64,000 nucleotides of DNA from the NCBI GenBank assembly GCA_028704435.1, contig JAQWFL010000009.1, forward strand, positions 1-64,000, in the 5' to 3' direction. Source of the DNA: Anaerostipes sp. Lineage in GTDB: Bacteria; Bacillota; Clostridia; Lachnospirales; Lachnospiraceae. Shown here piece after piece: positions 21,074 through 31,767 of this stretch. Position 1 is the first letter of the stretch; each line of letters starts with the position of its first letter. The notes beneath the pieces are model-generated. The model ran no database searches and had not been told where the DNA came from. It was given only the letters and a program-made list of their open reading frames with translations. The position numbers and the translations under genes are program-made.

Positions 21074-21553
21074 TTACATAAACTCCTTTAAATACTGCTT
21101 CATTTCTTCATCCCACATCTGTTCTAATGTATGATCTGCCACAAAAGTTCTCCTTGATACCCCAGGGGTACATGTAAGGACTCCTCTTTGGAAATAAACA
21201 TTAATAAACAATCCTGTAATGTCATCTGCATCTACTGGTATGTTATACCGCATTACAAACTCTTCAACTTTCTTTCTTGTTAACATTAAAACAAATCGAA
21301 ATGATAATGGTGTTTTTTTTCCTTTAATCAAGGAAAATATTCTAGTTTTCTCACTTTTCCAGGATATATATTGATATTCTTTTATCAATTCCCATTGATC
21401 ACTATCATAAAATTCTTCCTGTAACGTTCCATCAAATTCATAGGAGATGGACATAGTCAACTTTCCTTCTCGCATCAAGAACTGATCAAATAAATCTCCA
21501 ACTAAAAGATTTGACATAAATGATTTAACTTGCTCGATTTCAATTGCTACCAT
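21074..21553 (-). CDS. Conserved hypothetical protein (DUF5721-like)
   Basis: MVAIEIEQVKSFMSNLLVGDLFDQFLMREGKLTMSISYEFDG; start reassigned to internal Met of ORF 21074..21727; family name from recall. Confidence 0.6.
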   Translation of the reverse strand: MVAIEIEQVKSFMSNLLVGDLFDQFLMREGKLTMSISYEFDGTLQEEFYDSDQWELIKEYQYISWKSEKTRIFSLIKGKKTPLSFRFVLMLTRKKVEEFVMRYNIPVDADDITGLFINVYFQRGVLTCTPGVSRRTFVADHTLEQMWDEEMKQYLKEFM

Positions 21554-21608
21554 TCCTTTTTCCTCCCCCTTGATAGACGTACAATCTATTGTACATTTAA
21601 TAAGAAGA

Positions 21609-21640
21609 AAGTGCAAGTAAAGATTTTTACCTGCACTCTT
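21609..21640 (-). terminator. Hairpin downstream of htrA
   Basis: AGTGCAaGTAAAgattTTTACcTGCACT. Confidence 0.55.
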
Positions 21641-21650
21641 GTGTCTTTTC

Positions 21651-23030
21651 TTAGTAATTATTTGAATTGTCTGTTCCGTATGAGTTGCCATATGAATTGT
21701 CATATGAACTGCCACTTGAGCTTCCACTTGAGTTATTATTAGAGTTACTGCTTGAATTACTATTTGACTCTGTATTTGAACTCGAAGTATCCTCTGACTT
21801 TTTACCCAAGGTTACAGTTAGCTTCTTTGTCTGGTAAGTTCCCTCTTGATTCTTTCGCTTTACTGTAATAGTGACCTTTGTTCCTGCTTTCTTCTTAGAA
21901 ATCTTATTTTGTAATCCTTCAATACTTGAAACTGTATCTCCATTAAACTTCGTAATAATGTCTTCTGCTGCAATACCACCAGTTTTTGCAGGTGAAGCTG
22001 AAACAACTGTATTTACATAAACACCTGCAGGCATATTGTACTGACTTGCAACATCTGTAGAAACCGTTCGCCCAGTAATTCCGAGGTACGCCTGTTGGCT
22101 CTCACTAATTGCTTCTTCCTTAATTAGTTCATTAATAATCTTCTTAGCACTATTAACCGGAATTGCATATCCCATTCCTTCTACATCTTCCGATGCATAT
22201 TTAACTGTGTTAATTCCAATAAGTTCTCCCTTACTATTTAGCAATGCACCACCACTGTTTCCTGGATTAATTGCTGCATCTGTCTGTAATAAAGTCATTG
22301 TACTGTCTGTCAATTGAACTTTACGATCAACAGCACTAATATATCCACCTGTTACTGACTGTCCATATCCTAAAGCATTTCCAATGGCAATTGCTCGTTC
22401 TCCAACTTTAAGTTTGCTGGAATTTCCCATAGTAATTACTTTAATCTTATTCAATGTTGATGATTTCATACTTGATAATTTCACTTGAACTACCGCTAAA
22501 TCAGCATCTGTATCTGTTCCCTTTGTAGTTGCGGCAACTGTTTTTCCATCTACAAACCCAACAGAAATTGCTTTTGCTCCAGATACTACATGATTATTTG
22601 TTGCAATATAAAGATATCCACCCTTCTTTCCAACAATAATTCCTGATCCTGCACCTTCTGATTCACTACTCTGGGTCTGTCCAAAGATACCTTGTGTTGT
22701 TGATTCAAAAGTACATGTAATAGAAACAATGGCTGGCATAACATTGGATGATACACCTGTTAAATCACTAGAAGAATTGCTAGACCCACCTGTTGATGTT
22801 GTCGTTGTTGCAAGTTGAGTTCCATTGGTTCCTACCCCTGCTTTTGAAAATCCATAAAAGACTCCCTGCATAGTAAGACCTGCAATTAACCCAAATGCAA
22901 CTGCACTGACTCCAATCTGCACCACCTTCCTTATAGAAAAGAGCTTCTTTTTTGGTTCCTTTCCTGAACCTCCTTGAGATTCCTCCTGTGTTTGCGTATA
23001 TGTTTCGAAATCATTATTAAATTCATCCAT
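21651..23030 (-). CDS. HtrA/DegP-like membrane-anchored serine protease with PDZ domain and low-complexity C-terminal tail
   Basis: NNHVV, DTDADLAVVQVK, TDAAINPGNSGGALLNSKGELIGINT; PDZ; S/N/G/Y-rich C-terminus. Confidence 0.94.
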   Translation of the reverse strand: MDEFNNDFETYTQTQEESQGGSGKEPKKKLFSIRKVVQIGVSAVAFGLIAGLTMQGVFYGFSKAGVGTNGTQLATTTTSTGGSSNSSSDLTGVSSNVMPAIVSITCTFESTTQGIFGQTQSSESEGAGSGIIVGKKGGYLYIATNNHVVSGAKAISVGFVDGKTVAATTKGTDTDADLAVVQVKLSSMKSSTLNKIKVITMGNSSKLKVGERAIAIGNALGYGQSVTGGYISAVDRKVQLTDSTMTLLQTDAAINPGNSGGALLNSKGELIGINTVKYASEDVEGMGYAIPVNSAKKIINELIKEEAISESQQAYLGITGRTVSTDVASQYNMPAGVYVNTVVSASPAKTGGIAAEDIITKFNGDTVSSIEGLQNKISKKKAGTKVTITVKRKNQEGTYQTKKLTVTLGKKSEDTSSSNTESNSNSSSNSNNNSSGSSSGSSYDNSYGNSYGTDNSNNY

Positions 23031-23136
23031 AACTGATTCCCCTTTCTCCTGTTGTTTTTTTTTATGTTTTCATACTACCGAATATTTGTGTAAAAAATGT
23101 GTCTAAGTTGTCACAAAATTAAGAATTAAAATGTCA

Positions 23137-23190
23137 TTGTACCTTTTCATATTTTACCTTATAATAAATAGAAAAAGAATACTCAAGGAG
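23137..23190 (+). promoter_or_regulatory. SigA-type promoter and RBS of the sugar transferase gene
   Basis: TTGTAC (23137-23142), 17-nt spacer, TATAAT (23160-23165); AAGGAG at 23185-23190. Confidence 0.75.
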
Positions 23191-23197
23191 ATTTCAC

Positions 23198-24625
23198 ATG
23201 ATTAAGAAAAATCAAACTTATTTAAATCGATTGCATATCTTAATTGACGCAATTTGTATATATTTGTCAGCGTTTATTACTTATGAATTCCGTTTTGACT
23301 TAGGACAAGGTGCACGTATATCACGTATCTTTTTCTTTGTAAGCAAATACGAACAAGACTGGTCATATTATCAGCGCTTTACCCCCAGTGTTATTATTAT
23401 CCTTATTTTAATATATGGTTTTTTCAGACTTTATAGTCCAAAAAGATATCAACGTGGAAGTCAGGAATTAGTAAGCTTATTCAAATCTAACTTATTAGGT
23501 CTTGGTATTTGTACATTTATTATTCTGTTTTTACAAATCCAAAACTTTCCTCGTTCCTTACTACTATTATTTTTTGCCGTCAATTTTTTTGTTGGAGAAC
23601 TTTCACGATATATGATTCGTAAAATTTTGCGCTATACAAGAAAGCACGGAAAAAATTTAAAGCATGTTATCTTTGTTGGATTTAGTACCTCAGCTGCTGC
23701 TTACTTAGATCGTATCCTTTCTAATCCTCATTGGGGACTTACTGTTCATGGGATTTTTGACAATGCAGTAAGTGATGACTTTGAATATAGAGGTGTCCAC
23801 AAGATTGGATCCCTTGAAGATTTGGATGACTATTTAGAAAAAACAGTATTAGATGAAGTTGCCATTACCTTAAATCTAGATGAATATGACAAATTAGAGC
23901 AGATTGTTGCCACTTGTGAAAAATCAGGAGTTCATACAAAGTTTGTCCCTGATTATTATAACTTTATTTCTACAAACCCATACACAGAAGATTTAGATGG
24001 TCTTCCTGTTATCAATATCCGTAATGTTCCACTAAGTAATTCCTTGAATCGAATTGTAAAACGTGCCATGGATATTGTTGGCTCACTTATTTTACTAATT
24101 ATATTTTCACCAGTGATGCTTATCTCTGCTATTTTAGTTAAAAAAAGCTCTCCTGGACCTATTATATTTTCCCAAGAGAGAATTGGTTTATCCAATCAGC
24201 CTTTTCAAATGTATAAGTTTCGCTCCATGGGAGTGCAAGATCCAAAGAAAGAAGCCCAGGGCTGGACAACGAGCAATGATCCTCGTGTAACACCCATTGG
24301 GAAGATACTGCGAAAAACAAGTATTGATGAGCTTCCACAATTCTGGAATGTATTAAAAGGAGATATGAGTCTTGTTGGTCCACGTCCAGAAAGACCACAG
24401 TTTGTTGAAAAGTTTAAAGAAGAGATTCCACGCTACATGATTAAACATCAAGTTCGTCCTGGAATTACAGGCTGGGCACAGGTAAATGGCTTCCGTGGAG
24501 ACACTTCCATTCGAGGTCGTATTGAACATGATTTATATTATATTGAAAACTGGACTCTGAGTCTTGATATTAAAATACTATTTTTAACTATTTTCAAAGG
24601 ATTTATCAATAAGAATGCTTATTAG
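23198..24625 (+). CDS. Undecaprenyl-phosphate sugar (glucose) phosphotransferase, WcaJ-like
   Basis: N-terminal TM region, CoA-binding-like domain, C-terminal [22 protein letters not shown] / [26 protein letters not shown] / [17 protein letters not shown]. Confidence 0.94.
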   Translation: MIKKNQTYLNRLHILIDAICIYLSAFITYEFRFDLGQGARISRIFFFVSKYEQDWSYYQRFTPSVIIILILIYGFFRLYSPKRYQRGSQELVSLFKSNLLGLGICTFIILFLQIQNFPRSLLLLFFAVNFFVGELSRYMIRKILRYTRKHGKNLKHVIFVGFSTSAAAYLDRILSNPHWGLTVHGIFDNAVSDDFEYRGVHKIGSLEDLDDYLEKTVLDEVAITLNLDEYDKLEQIVATCEKSGVHTKFVPDYYNFISTNPYTEDLDGLPVINIRNVPLSNSLNRIVKRAMDIVGSLILLIIFSPVMLISAILVKKSSPGPIIFSQERIGLSNQPFQMYKFRSMGVQDPKKEAQGWTTSNDPRVTPIGKILRKTSIDELPQFWNVLKGDMSLVGPRPERPQFVEKFKEEIPRYMIKHQVRPGITGWAQVNGFRGDTSIRGRIEHDLYYIENWTLSLDIKILFLTIFKGFINKNAY

Positions 24626-24636
24626 GAGGTGATTTC

Positions 24637-25656
24637 ATGAGTCGTGAAATCAAAAAAAAGAAACCTGTATATACAAGAGTCTTAAAATTATTTAGTTTTT
24701 TATTTCTGATTTTTGCTCTGGTGCTTGTTCTCGCCTATATTGAGCTTGGCAAGATTAACACCTCACCTACAAACAGCAATAAGGTTGTAACTGTAAATGA
24801 TGATTCTAATATGAAGAATTATACTAACATCGCACTTTTTGGAATTGATTCACAGTCTGGTAGCATGTCAGATCGAGGCAATCGTTCCGATTCTATTATT
24901 GTTGTAAGTATCAACAACAAGACCAAAAAAATCAAAATGTTATCCGTATATCGAGATACCTATTTAAGTATTAACGGACATTACTCAAAAGTAAATGCTG
25001 CTTATTCCTGGGGCGGTCCAGAATTGGCTATGAGTACATTGAATCGAAATTTAGATTTAAACATTACCCAATATGCCACAGTAAATTTTAAGATTTTTGC
25101 AAATATTGTAGATTCTCTTGGTGGTGTGAAACTGAATGTAAGAAGCGAGGTAATTAAAAACCTAAACGCCTACATTAAAAATATGAATCATTTAAATGGT
25201 GGTAATTCACCGAAAATCACCAATGCAGGGGTGCAGACTTTAGATGGAAATCAGGCTGTTGCTTACTCCCGGATTCGTTATACCTCTGGCGGTGACTTAA
25301 TGCGTGCCAGCCGTCAAAGAGAAGTGCTTCAGGCAATCTTTTCCAAGGCAAAGACACATCCTATTAAGTTAATATCTGCTATGAACACTGTGCTTCCACA
25401 GATTAAGACAAATATGAAGCGAAACGAATTGTTTACTATGATGCTATCTGTATTCCGCTATAATATTTCGGAACAACAAGCATTTCCTTACAAACAAAGG
25501 GAAGCCAAATTATATGGAGCTGACTATGGTTTTCCAACAACTCTAAAATCAAACACAATCAAAGTTCACAAATATTTATTTGGAACTGAGAATTATCAAG
25601 TTAGCACAGAGTTGTCAAAAATCAATCAAAAAATTATAAATATTATAGGTTATTAG
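24637..25656 (+). CDS. LytR-CpsA-Psr (LCP) family cell-wall polymer ligase
   Basis: ALFGIDSQSG...RSDSIIVVSINNKTKKIKMLSVYRDTYL; AVAYSRIRYTSGGDLMRASRQREVL. Confidence 0.94.
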   Translation: MSREIKKKKPVYTRVLKLFSFLFLIFALVLVLAYIELGKINTSPTNSNKVVTVNDDSNMKNYTNIALFGIDSQSGSMSDRGNRSDSIIVVSINNKTKKIKMLSVYRDTYLSINGHYSKVNAAYSWGGPELAMSTLNRNLDLNITQYATVNFKIFANIVDSLGGVKLNVRSEVIKNLNAYIKNMNHLNGGNSPKITNAGVQTLDGNQAVAYSRIRYTSGGDLMRASRQREVLQAIFSKAKTHPIKLISAMNTVLPQIKTNMKRNELFTMMLSVFRYNISEQQAFPYKQREAKLYGADYGFPTTLKSNTIKVHKYLFGTENYQVSTELSKINQKIINIIGY

Positions 25657-25799
25657 CAAAGGAAGAAATATTTTGGTTCTCTTGCATCATTTAAATGGCA
25701 GTAACTTGATGTAATTTGGCCTTGTCCTCCTGCGTCGGTAAAATGTATTCGTACCGATTTGTACCATATTACAAGAGATTTTTTCGAAAGGAGTATTTT

Positions 25800-27806
25800 A
25801 TGGATGATATATTTCTATCCTGTTTAACAGCAGACACTCTCTCCTCTAAACAGGATATTCTGCTTGACCTCTTAAAACAGAGCTATGCTAGAGTTGCACT
25901 TGTCAATATTAAGGAGGAGACATTCACAGCCCTCTATGATGTGACCGGAATGATGAAAGAAGGCGTAGCATTATCGTATAATCAAGCTTTGGAGGAATTT
26001 CTAATTCAAAATATCATGGTAGAAGATCGAAATCCCGCTGAAACATCACTTTCATTAGATGCATTGAGAGAATTTTATGGCAGTGGTGCGGATAGAAAAT
26101 GTTTGGAATTCCGTTCTCTCGTCAAAGAATTTGTCTATGAATGGCAGGAAATGATTTTGACCACCGCATCGACAAAACAACCTGACACCATCTACATTTT
26201 ACTAAAAAACATTAATAAGAAAAAACTAATGAGCGGAATTATTGACCGCTTTATTTACCATGATTGCGATTATTTTATTTACCTTGATATAAAAAAGGAC
26301 AGTTATACCATGTTTAGCCACAGTGACAGCGGCACCCCTTTGCCTCCTGTTATCTGTGATTCATACTCCACCGAAATCGTAACGTATGCCAATGACTTTG
26401 TCGTCCCTGAGGATAGAGATTACACCATATACCAAATGAGCCTAGAACAAGTATCCGCACAGCTAAACGCCCATGAAGAACATGTCTTTTATGTTGGCGT
26501 AATCGACCCGGTTCGCGGCTATACCCGTAAGTGTCTGAAGTATGTTTACTATGACAAGGAAAACCAGATGGTACTGCTGATACGTACAGATGTTACGGAT
26601 CTCTATATGGAAGAGCGAGAAAAACAAAAGAGCATCTCCAATGCCTTAAGAATGGCAAAAGAAGCAAGCCATTCTAAATCTGAATTTCTTGCACAAATGA
26701 GCCATGAACTCCGTACACCTATGAATGCTATTCTTGGACTAAACGAGATTATGAAGACGAATCTCAATGATCAGGCATTCCTCTCTGACTGTATCCAGAA
26801 ATCCAAGTCTGCTTCCGAGTATCTGCTCTCTCTTCTTAACGATGTACTTGATATGTCAAGTATAGAAGCCGGCAAGTTAAGCCTTGTAAAGCAGCACTTT
26901 TCGCTTTCCAAATTGATTGATGATATCAATACCCTAATACTGCCTGAAGCCGAGAAAAATGATATCACATTCAGCTTTAAAAGCCTTGGGAATCTTGATA
27001 CGGAATACTATGGCGATAAAATCAGAGTGCAGCAGATATTGGTTAATTTGCTCAATAACGCAATCAAATTTACTCCAAGTTCAGGGACAGTTGAGTTGGA
27101 AGCAAATATTTCTCCCACACCTGAACAAGATTTGCTGACTTTTATAGTAAGAGACAACGGGATTGGGATTTCACCCGCCTTTATCCCTCATCTTTTTGAC
27201 GCTTTTGAGCAAGAGCACAGCTCTACTACCTCTCACTACGCAGGCAGTGGTCTAGGTCTGAGCATCTCCCATCAGCTTGTCACAATGATGGGCGGCACGA
27301 TCAAGGTAGAGAGTCAGCTTGATAAAGGCAGTACCTTTACTGTAAGCTTTTCTTTGCCACGCTATAACGCACAGCCGGTAAAGGCGGCATCTTCAAAGAC
27401 ATCCTGTACCACCACATCCCTGGCTGGCCGCAGAATACTTCTGGTGGAGGATCACCCAATGAATGCCATGATTGCCTGCACACTTCTTGAACAAAAAGGA
27501 ATGCTTGTAGAAAATGCACAAAATGGAAAAGAAGGACTGGATTTCTTTAGGAACTCAGAACCAAACTACTTTGATGCCATTTTGATGGATATCCGTATGC
27601 CGGTCATGGATGGTCTGACCGCAACAAAAGAAATCAGGGCCTCACAGCATCCCCAGGCAAAAAGCATTCCGATTATCGCCATGACTGCAAATGCTTTTGC
27701 CGAAGATTTGGAGAAATCGAAGGACGCAGGTATGCAGGCCCATCTCGCCAAACCCATTCGCCCAGAACGCCTGTATGCTGCTCTGGCAAACAATATTTGT
27801 TCCTAG
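25800..27806 (+). CDS. Hybrid sensor histidine kinase/response regulator
   Basis: FLAQMSHELRTPMNAILGLNEIM; SGLGLSISHQLV; receiver ILLVEDHPMNAMIA...DAILMDIRMPVMDGL; start at ATG 25800 with AAAGGAG upstream. Confidence 0.93.
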   Translation: MDDIFLSCLTADTLSSKQDILLDLLKQSYARVALVNIKEETFTALYDVTGMMKEGVALSYNQALEEFLIQNIMVEDRNPAETSLSLDALREFYGSGADRKCLEFRSLVKEFVYEWQEMILTTASTKQPDTIYILLKNINKKKLMSGIIDRFIYHDCDYFIYLDIKKDSYTMFSHSDSGTPLPPVICDSYSTEIVTYANDFVVPEDRDYTIYQMSLEQVSAQLNAHEEHVFYVGVIDPVRGYTRKCLKYVYYDKENQMVLLIRTDVTDLYMEEREKQKSISNALRMAKEASHSKSEFLAQMSHELRTPMNAILGLNEIMKTNLNDQAFLSDCIQKSKSASEYLLSLLNDVLDMSSIEAGKLSLVKQHFSLSKLIDDINTLILPEAEKNDITFSFKSLGNLDTEYYGDKIRVQQILVNLLNNAIKFTPSSGTVELEANISPTPEQDLLTFIVRDNGIGISPAFIPHLFDAFEQEHSSTTSHYAGSGLGLSISHQLVTMMGGTIKVESQLDKGSTFTVSFSLPRYNAQPVKAASSKTSCTTTSLAGRRILLVEDHPMNAMIACTLLEQKGMLVENAQNGKEGLDFFRNSEPNYFDAILMDIRMPVMDGLTATKEIRASQHPQAKSIPIIAMTANAFAEDLEKSKDAGMQAHLAKPIRPERLYAALANNICS

Positions 27807-27912
27807 TACAGCGTCCTCAAAATAACTCCAGTAAGAGCGGCAGTCCTCCTACAATACCAGATAAGTCAAAGAGGAAGGCTCCATGGAATTTGAAAAATGT
27901 ACAAAAAAATAA

Positions 27913-28824
27913 TTAATTCAGTTCCCATCGTTCCTCTACTACAGGAACTCCCCAAGTTTCATTTTTTCTGGTTTCAGTTAGTCTGAAGCCAGCATTTTTG
28001 TATAAATTTCTTGCTGATTCCTGTGCACTTACTGTCCATAGAAAAACATGGGAATATTTTTTCTCTCTGCAGAATTCTAATGCCTGATTTACTAATTTCC
28101 TCCCAGCTCCCAATCCTCTTAATTCTGGTTCTACAAAGAAATATCTTAATTGTGCTGTATCATCTTGTGTATGGGTCACAGCAATACAGCCAGATGCGTT
28201 TCCATCACATTCTAAAATAAACATACAGTCCTTTTTGGGATTGAACTTTTCTACAAGTGAAATCACCCCTTGTGTAAGATAGTTTTTCCATATTTCCGTT
28301 GTAAATTTTCGCTCGGATTCATACAGTGATAACTGCCTGTCAATAACATATGCAATATCTCGTTCTTCGTATGGACGAATTTTAATTTCCATCCCTGCCT
28401 TGGAAATATATTTTTTCACAGTTCGTATCCCGTCCATCAATTTCTCACGTTCTTTCATTTCTAGCCTAAAAATCAAATCTTCTATTTGTTGATTGGAACG
28501 GTTATTAAGCTCATGAAATACATCCATCCCTTTTTTAGTCATATGTATTTCAATGGTTCGATTATCTGCATTACATATACTCCTTTGAATCAACTCCTTC
28601 TTCTCAAATTTATTGATTATCTTACTCATATAACTTCGGTCAATATCTAAAATAGAACATAGTTGATTTGCTGTACAAATATCTGTCTTACTAATCTCAA
28701 ATAAAATCCTCGCTTCAGTGAGAGAATAGCCAGAATCAACAATATGTTGATCCAATATTCCTAAGATTTTTGTGTAAAAACGATTAAATCCCCTTATTTC
28801 TGTTACTATATCAATTTCTTTCAC
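27913..28824 (-). CDS. MarR-family regulator fused to GNAT acetyltransferase
   Basis: N-term winged-helix (TANQLCSILDIDRSYMSKIINKFEKKELIQR); C-term GNAT (FFVEPELRGLGAGRKLVNQALEFCREKKYSHVFLWTVSAQESARNLYKNAGFRL). Confidence 0.92.
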   Translation of the reverse strand: MKEIDIVTEIRGFNRFYTKILGILDQHIVDSGYSLTEARILFEISKTDICTANQLCSILDIDRSYMSKIINKFEKKELIQRSICNADNRTIEIHMTKKGMDVFHELNNRSNQQIEDLIFRLEMKEREKLMDGIRTVKKYISKAGMEIKIRPYEERDIAYVIDRQLSLYESERKFTTEIWKNYLTQGVISLVEKFNPKKDCMFILECDGNASGCIAVTHTQDDTAQLRYFFVEPELRGLGAGRKLVNQALEFCREKKYSHVFLWTVSAQESARNLYKNAGFRLTETRKNETWGVPVVEERWELN

Positions 28825-28913
28825 GCAATCTATTTCCTTTTTCTTCCAAGTTTTGTTTCCTTATTCAACTATTATATTTTTATTAGTGGATTTTGTCAAC
28901 TAATAAAAATCTT

Positions 28914-28957
28914 AAAAAAATACGAACAAGAAATTTGTCTTCTTGCTCGTATTTTTA
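28914..28957. terminator. Bidirectional intrinsic terminator between the kinase operon and the MarR-GNAT gene
   Basis: AAAAAAATACGAACAAGAAatttgtcTTCTTGCTCGTATTTTTAA. Confidence 0.7.
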
Positions 28958-28959
28958 AT

Positions 28960-31767
28960 TTATATCATTTCAGAATTTTCACAAATAAAATGATACAGAA
29001 TTTGAAACATTTTCTTTGGTTCAATTGGCTTTGCAAGATGTGCATTCATACCAGCATCTAAGCTCTTTTTCACGTCCTCATCAAAAGCATTTGCCGTTAT
29101 TGCAATGATTGGCACAGTTTTTGCATCTTCACGATCAGTTTCTCGAATTACTTTTGTTGCTGTAATCCCATCCATAACCGGCATACGAATGTCCATAAGA
29201 ATAGCATCGTAATAATTAGGTTTCACCTTTCTAAATAAATCTACCGCCGCTTGTCCATTTTCCGCATGTTCCACAACTATACCTTTCTTTTCTAGTAACT
29301 TAGTTGCAATCTGCGTATTAAGCGGATGATCCTCACAGAGCAAAATACGTTTCCCTACAAGACAATCCTCCGTAATTTCAATTTTTAGTTCAGGAACTAT
29401 CTGTTCATTTGCTATATCAAATACAAGTTCTACTATAAATTCTGAACCAATCCCTTTTTCACTTTTAACAGAAATAGTCCCGCCCATAAGCTCCACGAGA
29501 TTTTTTACAATTGCGAGTCCTAACCCGGTTCCTCCGTAATTTGCAATTGTGGAATCATTTTCCTGCTCAAATGGTTCAAAAATTCGAGGTATAAATTCCT
29601 TGTCTATGCCTACGCCTGTATCCTTAATGACCAGCTTTGTTTTAACCTTGGTTTCGTCCAAAAATATGCATTCACCTCTAACTTCAACCGTACCATTTTC
29701 TGGTGTGAACTTAATGGCGTTGGAAACAAGGTTAAAAAATATTTGCTGCACCCGCACCTTATCTATGTACACCACAGCAGGTATCCTTGTACTTGGTACA
29801 GAAACCAGTTTTACACGTTTTTGCTCTGCATTCACTCTAACAACCTCAATAAGTTGATTGAAAAAGGTGTCAAGATTGGTTGGTTCTGGGTTCAACACAA
29901 TTCTATTGCTTTCAATTTTATTCATATCTAGCGTATCATTAATAAGACTCAATAGATAATGTGCTGATTCATCAATCTTAGTTAAATTATCTGCAGCTTC
30001 AGGCAATAAGTTCTCAAAATCCAAAGTTAACTCCGTTAACCCGATGATTCCATTCATAGGAGTACGCATATCATGGCTCATTCTGGAAAGAAAATCACTT
30101 TTTGCAGTATATGCCAGCTGCAATTTTACATTCCTTTTTTTATTGCTATTACTGTAAATCGCCATCATAACCGTCAACATAACCAGTGATAAGAAGGCTA
30201 CCGCCACAACAATTATAAGCATTGGATTATTGTTAATGATTTCCTTCAATCCACCGTAGTCCTTTTGAGACAGTGCTAACGATAAATGGCTATGAATATC
30301 TTTTTGAGAAGTACTTCGCACATATTTGTTAATGATAGACAACAGTTCACATTCTTCAGTATTCGGTACATAAAATCCTACTTCCCGATTATATCCAGAT
30401 AAATCTAGATAAACAAGATTTCTGTGACTATTTTCTGAAGTATAATAGTCCAGAGCATATCTTGTAGCATACCCATAATCGACCTTCCCCCTATTTACTG
30501 CATCGAGGCATTCTTCTATGGTATCAAAATAACGAATTTCTTTATATTTATAGCCCACAGGATCTGGCACACCCTTTACAAGACCCAAAACACGTTGCGC
30601 TTTAGGCTTGGATTCTGCAGACTTATTAAGAAACATGGTTAAGTTTGCCTCTAGGTAAGGATCTGATAATACAAGCCCATTATCCTCGGCAAAAGTATTA
30701 CTATGAGGTGGCCCCAATATAATATCATACTTGCCTGCAGAAACTTGTTTATTAATATCTTGATTTTCATCTGCCACATGATACTCAAACTTCAGACCAG
30801 ACTTTTTCCCAATATCATTTAATATGGAAACTGACATTCCGCACAACTTACCATTTTTATTTACAAATGAAAATGGTGCATATTCAGGAGACAAAAGGAC
30901 CTGAATCTTAGGGTTTTTAGCTACATACGCAGCCTCTGTTTCCGATAAGGAAAAATTTCCAATTGTATTAATAAAATACTTTGAACGCAGTCTGCTCTCA
31001 AAGTAAGGATCTGTAACATGGATTTTTTTAATCGCATCATCCAGTTCTTTAATTAACTCTTGGTTTTTCTTACCCGCAGCAAAGTAAAATGGACGAGGTG
31101 CAAACTGTGCAATTTGCTTTAAATCGGGAAGAAATTCTAGCGAAACCTTAAGTATAGCATCCGCACTACCATCTTTTAAAGCTTTCATCTGGTCATCTGT
31201 GGTATTACAACTAACATATTTATAGTTGAGTTTCATTTCCTTTGCATATTTATCAAACTCTGAAATGCGAGTATTGGCAGTTTTAATAACCGCAATTTTT
31301 AATGGCTTCTTCTGCATAAAGTTTGTTTCTGTTATGTCAAGATTCGTGTCTAAAACTTCCAACGTTGTATACACCATTCCATAATTATTCTTAGGATAAA
31401 GAAACATCTGTTCCAGCATTTCATTTTTCAGCATAGTGCCTATCAAATCCACTTTACCTGTCTGGATTGCTTCTAAACCCTTTAGCAATTGATCGTTTAG
31501 ACTCATATTGGGATAGGTTATGTACTCAAGCTTCCAGTTTGCAAATTCCGCGACTTTGCTTAAATAATCATAAGAATAGCCGTTGAAGTTTCCGTTTTCA
31601 TCTATTTCAGTCAGATATTTTTGTTCTGGATATGCTACTTTGACAACACGCTGTTTATTCCCTTTTTTCGTCTCTGCTGCAAGAGCAGGAACAGCCAGCA
31701 AGGGAAGACCTATTACAATGACCAGAAAAACAGCGACGATTCTTTTTATTTTAGTCATCGGTTTCAT
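28960..31767 (-). CDS. Hybrid histidine kinase with two tandem solute-binding-protein (SBP_bac_3-like) sensor domains, DHp/CA and receiver
   Basis: Signal peptide, two periplasmic SBP-like blocks (VKVAYPEQKYLTEIDENGNFNGYSYDYLSKV; IQVLLSPEYAPFSFVNKNGKLCGMSVSILNDI), SRMSHDMRTPMNGIIGL, GTGLGLAIVKN, DAILMDIRMPVMDGI; start at internal MKPMTK. Confidence 0.92.
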   Translation of the reverse strand: MKPMTKIKRIVAVFLVIVIGLPLLAVPALAAETKKGNKQRVVKVAYPEQKYLTEIDENGNFNGYSYDYLSKVAEFANWKLEYITYPNMSLNDQLLKGLEAIQTGKVDLIGTMLKNEMLEQMFLYPKNNYGMVYTTLEVLDTNLDITETNFMQKKPLKIAVIKTANTRISEFDKYAKEMKLNYKYVSCNTTDDQMKALKDGSADAILKVSLEFLPDLKQIAQFAPRPFYFAAGKKNQELIKELDDAIKKIHVTDPYFESRLRSKYFINTIGNFSLSETEAAYVAKNPKIQVLLSPEYAPFSFVNKNGKLCGMSVSILNDIGKKSGLKFEYHVADENQDINKQVSAGKYDIILGPPHSNTFAEDNGLVLSDPYLEANLTMFLNKSAESKPKAQRVLGLVKGVPDPVGYKYKEIRYFDTIEECLDAVNRGKVDYGYATRYALDYYTSENSHRNLVYLDLSGYNREVGFYVPNTEECELLSIINKYVRSTSQKDIHSHLSLALSQKDYGGLKEIINNNPMLIIVVAVAFLSLVMLTVMMAIYSNSNKKRNVKLQLAYTAKSDFLSRMSHDMRTPMNGIIGLTELTLDFENLLPEAADNLTKIDESAHYLLSLINDTLDMNKIESNRIVLNPEPTNLDTFFNQLIEVVRVNAEQKRVKLVSVPSTRIPAVVYIDKVRVQQIFFNLVSNAIKFTPENGTVEVRGECIFLDETKVKTKLVIKDTGVGIDKEFIPRIFEPFEQENDSTIANYGGTGLGLAIVKNLVELMGGTISVKSEKGIGSEFIVELVFDIANEQIVPELKIEITEDCLVGKRILLCEDHPLNTQIATKLLEKKGIVVEHAENGQAAVDLFRKVKPNYYDAILMDIRMPVMDGITATKVIRETDREDAKTVPIIAITANAFDEDVKKSLDAGMNAHLAKPIEPKKMFQILYHFICENSEMI

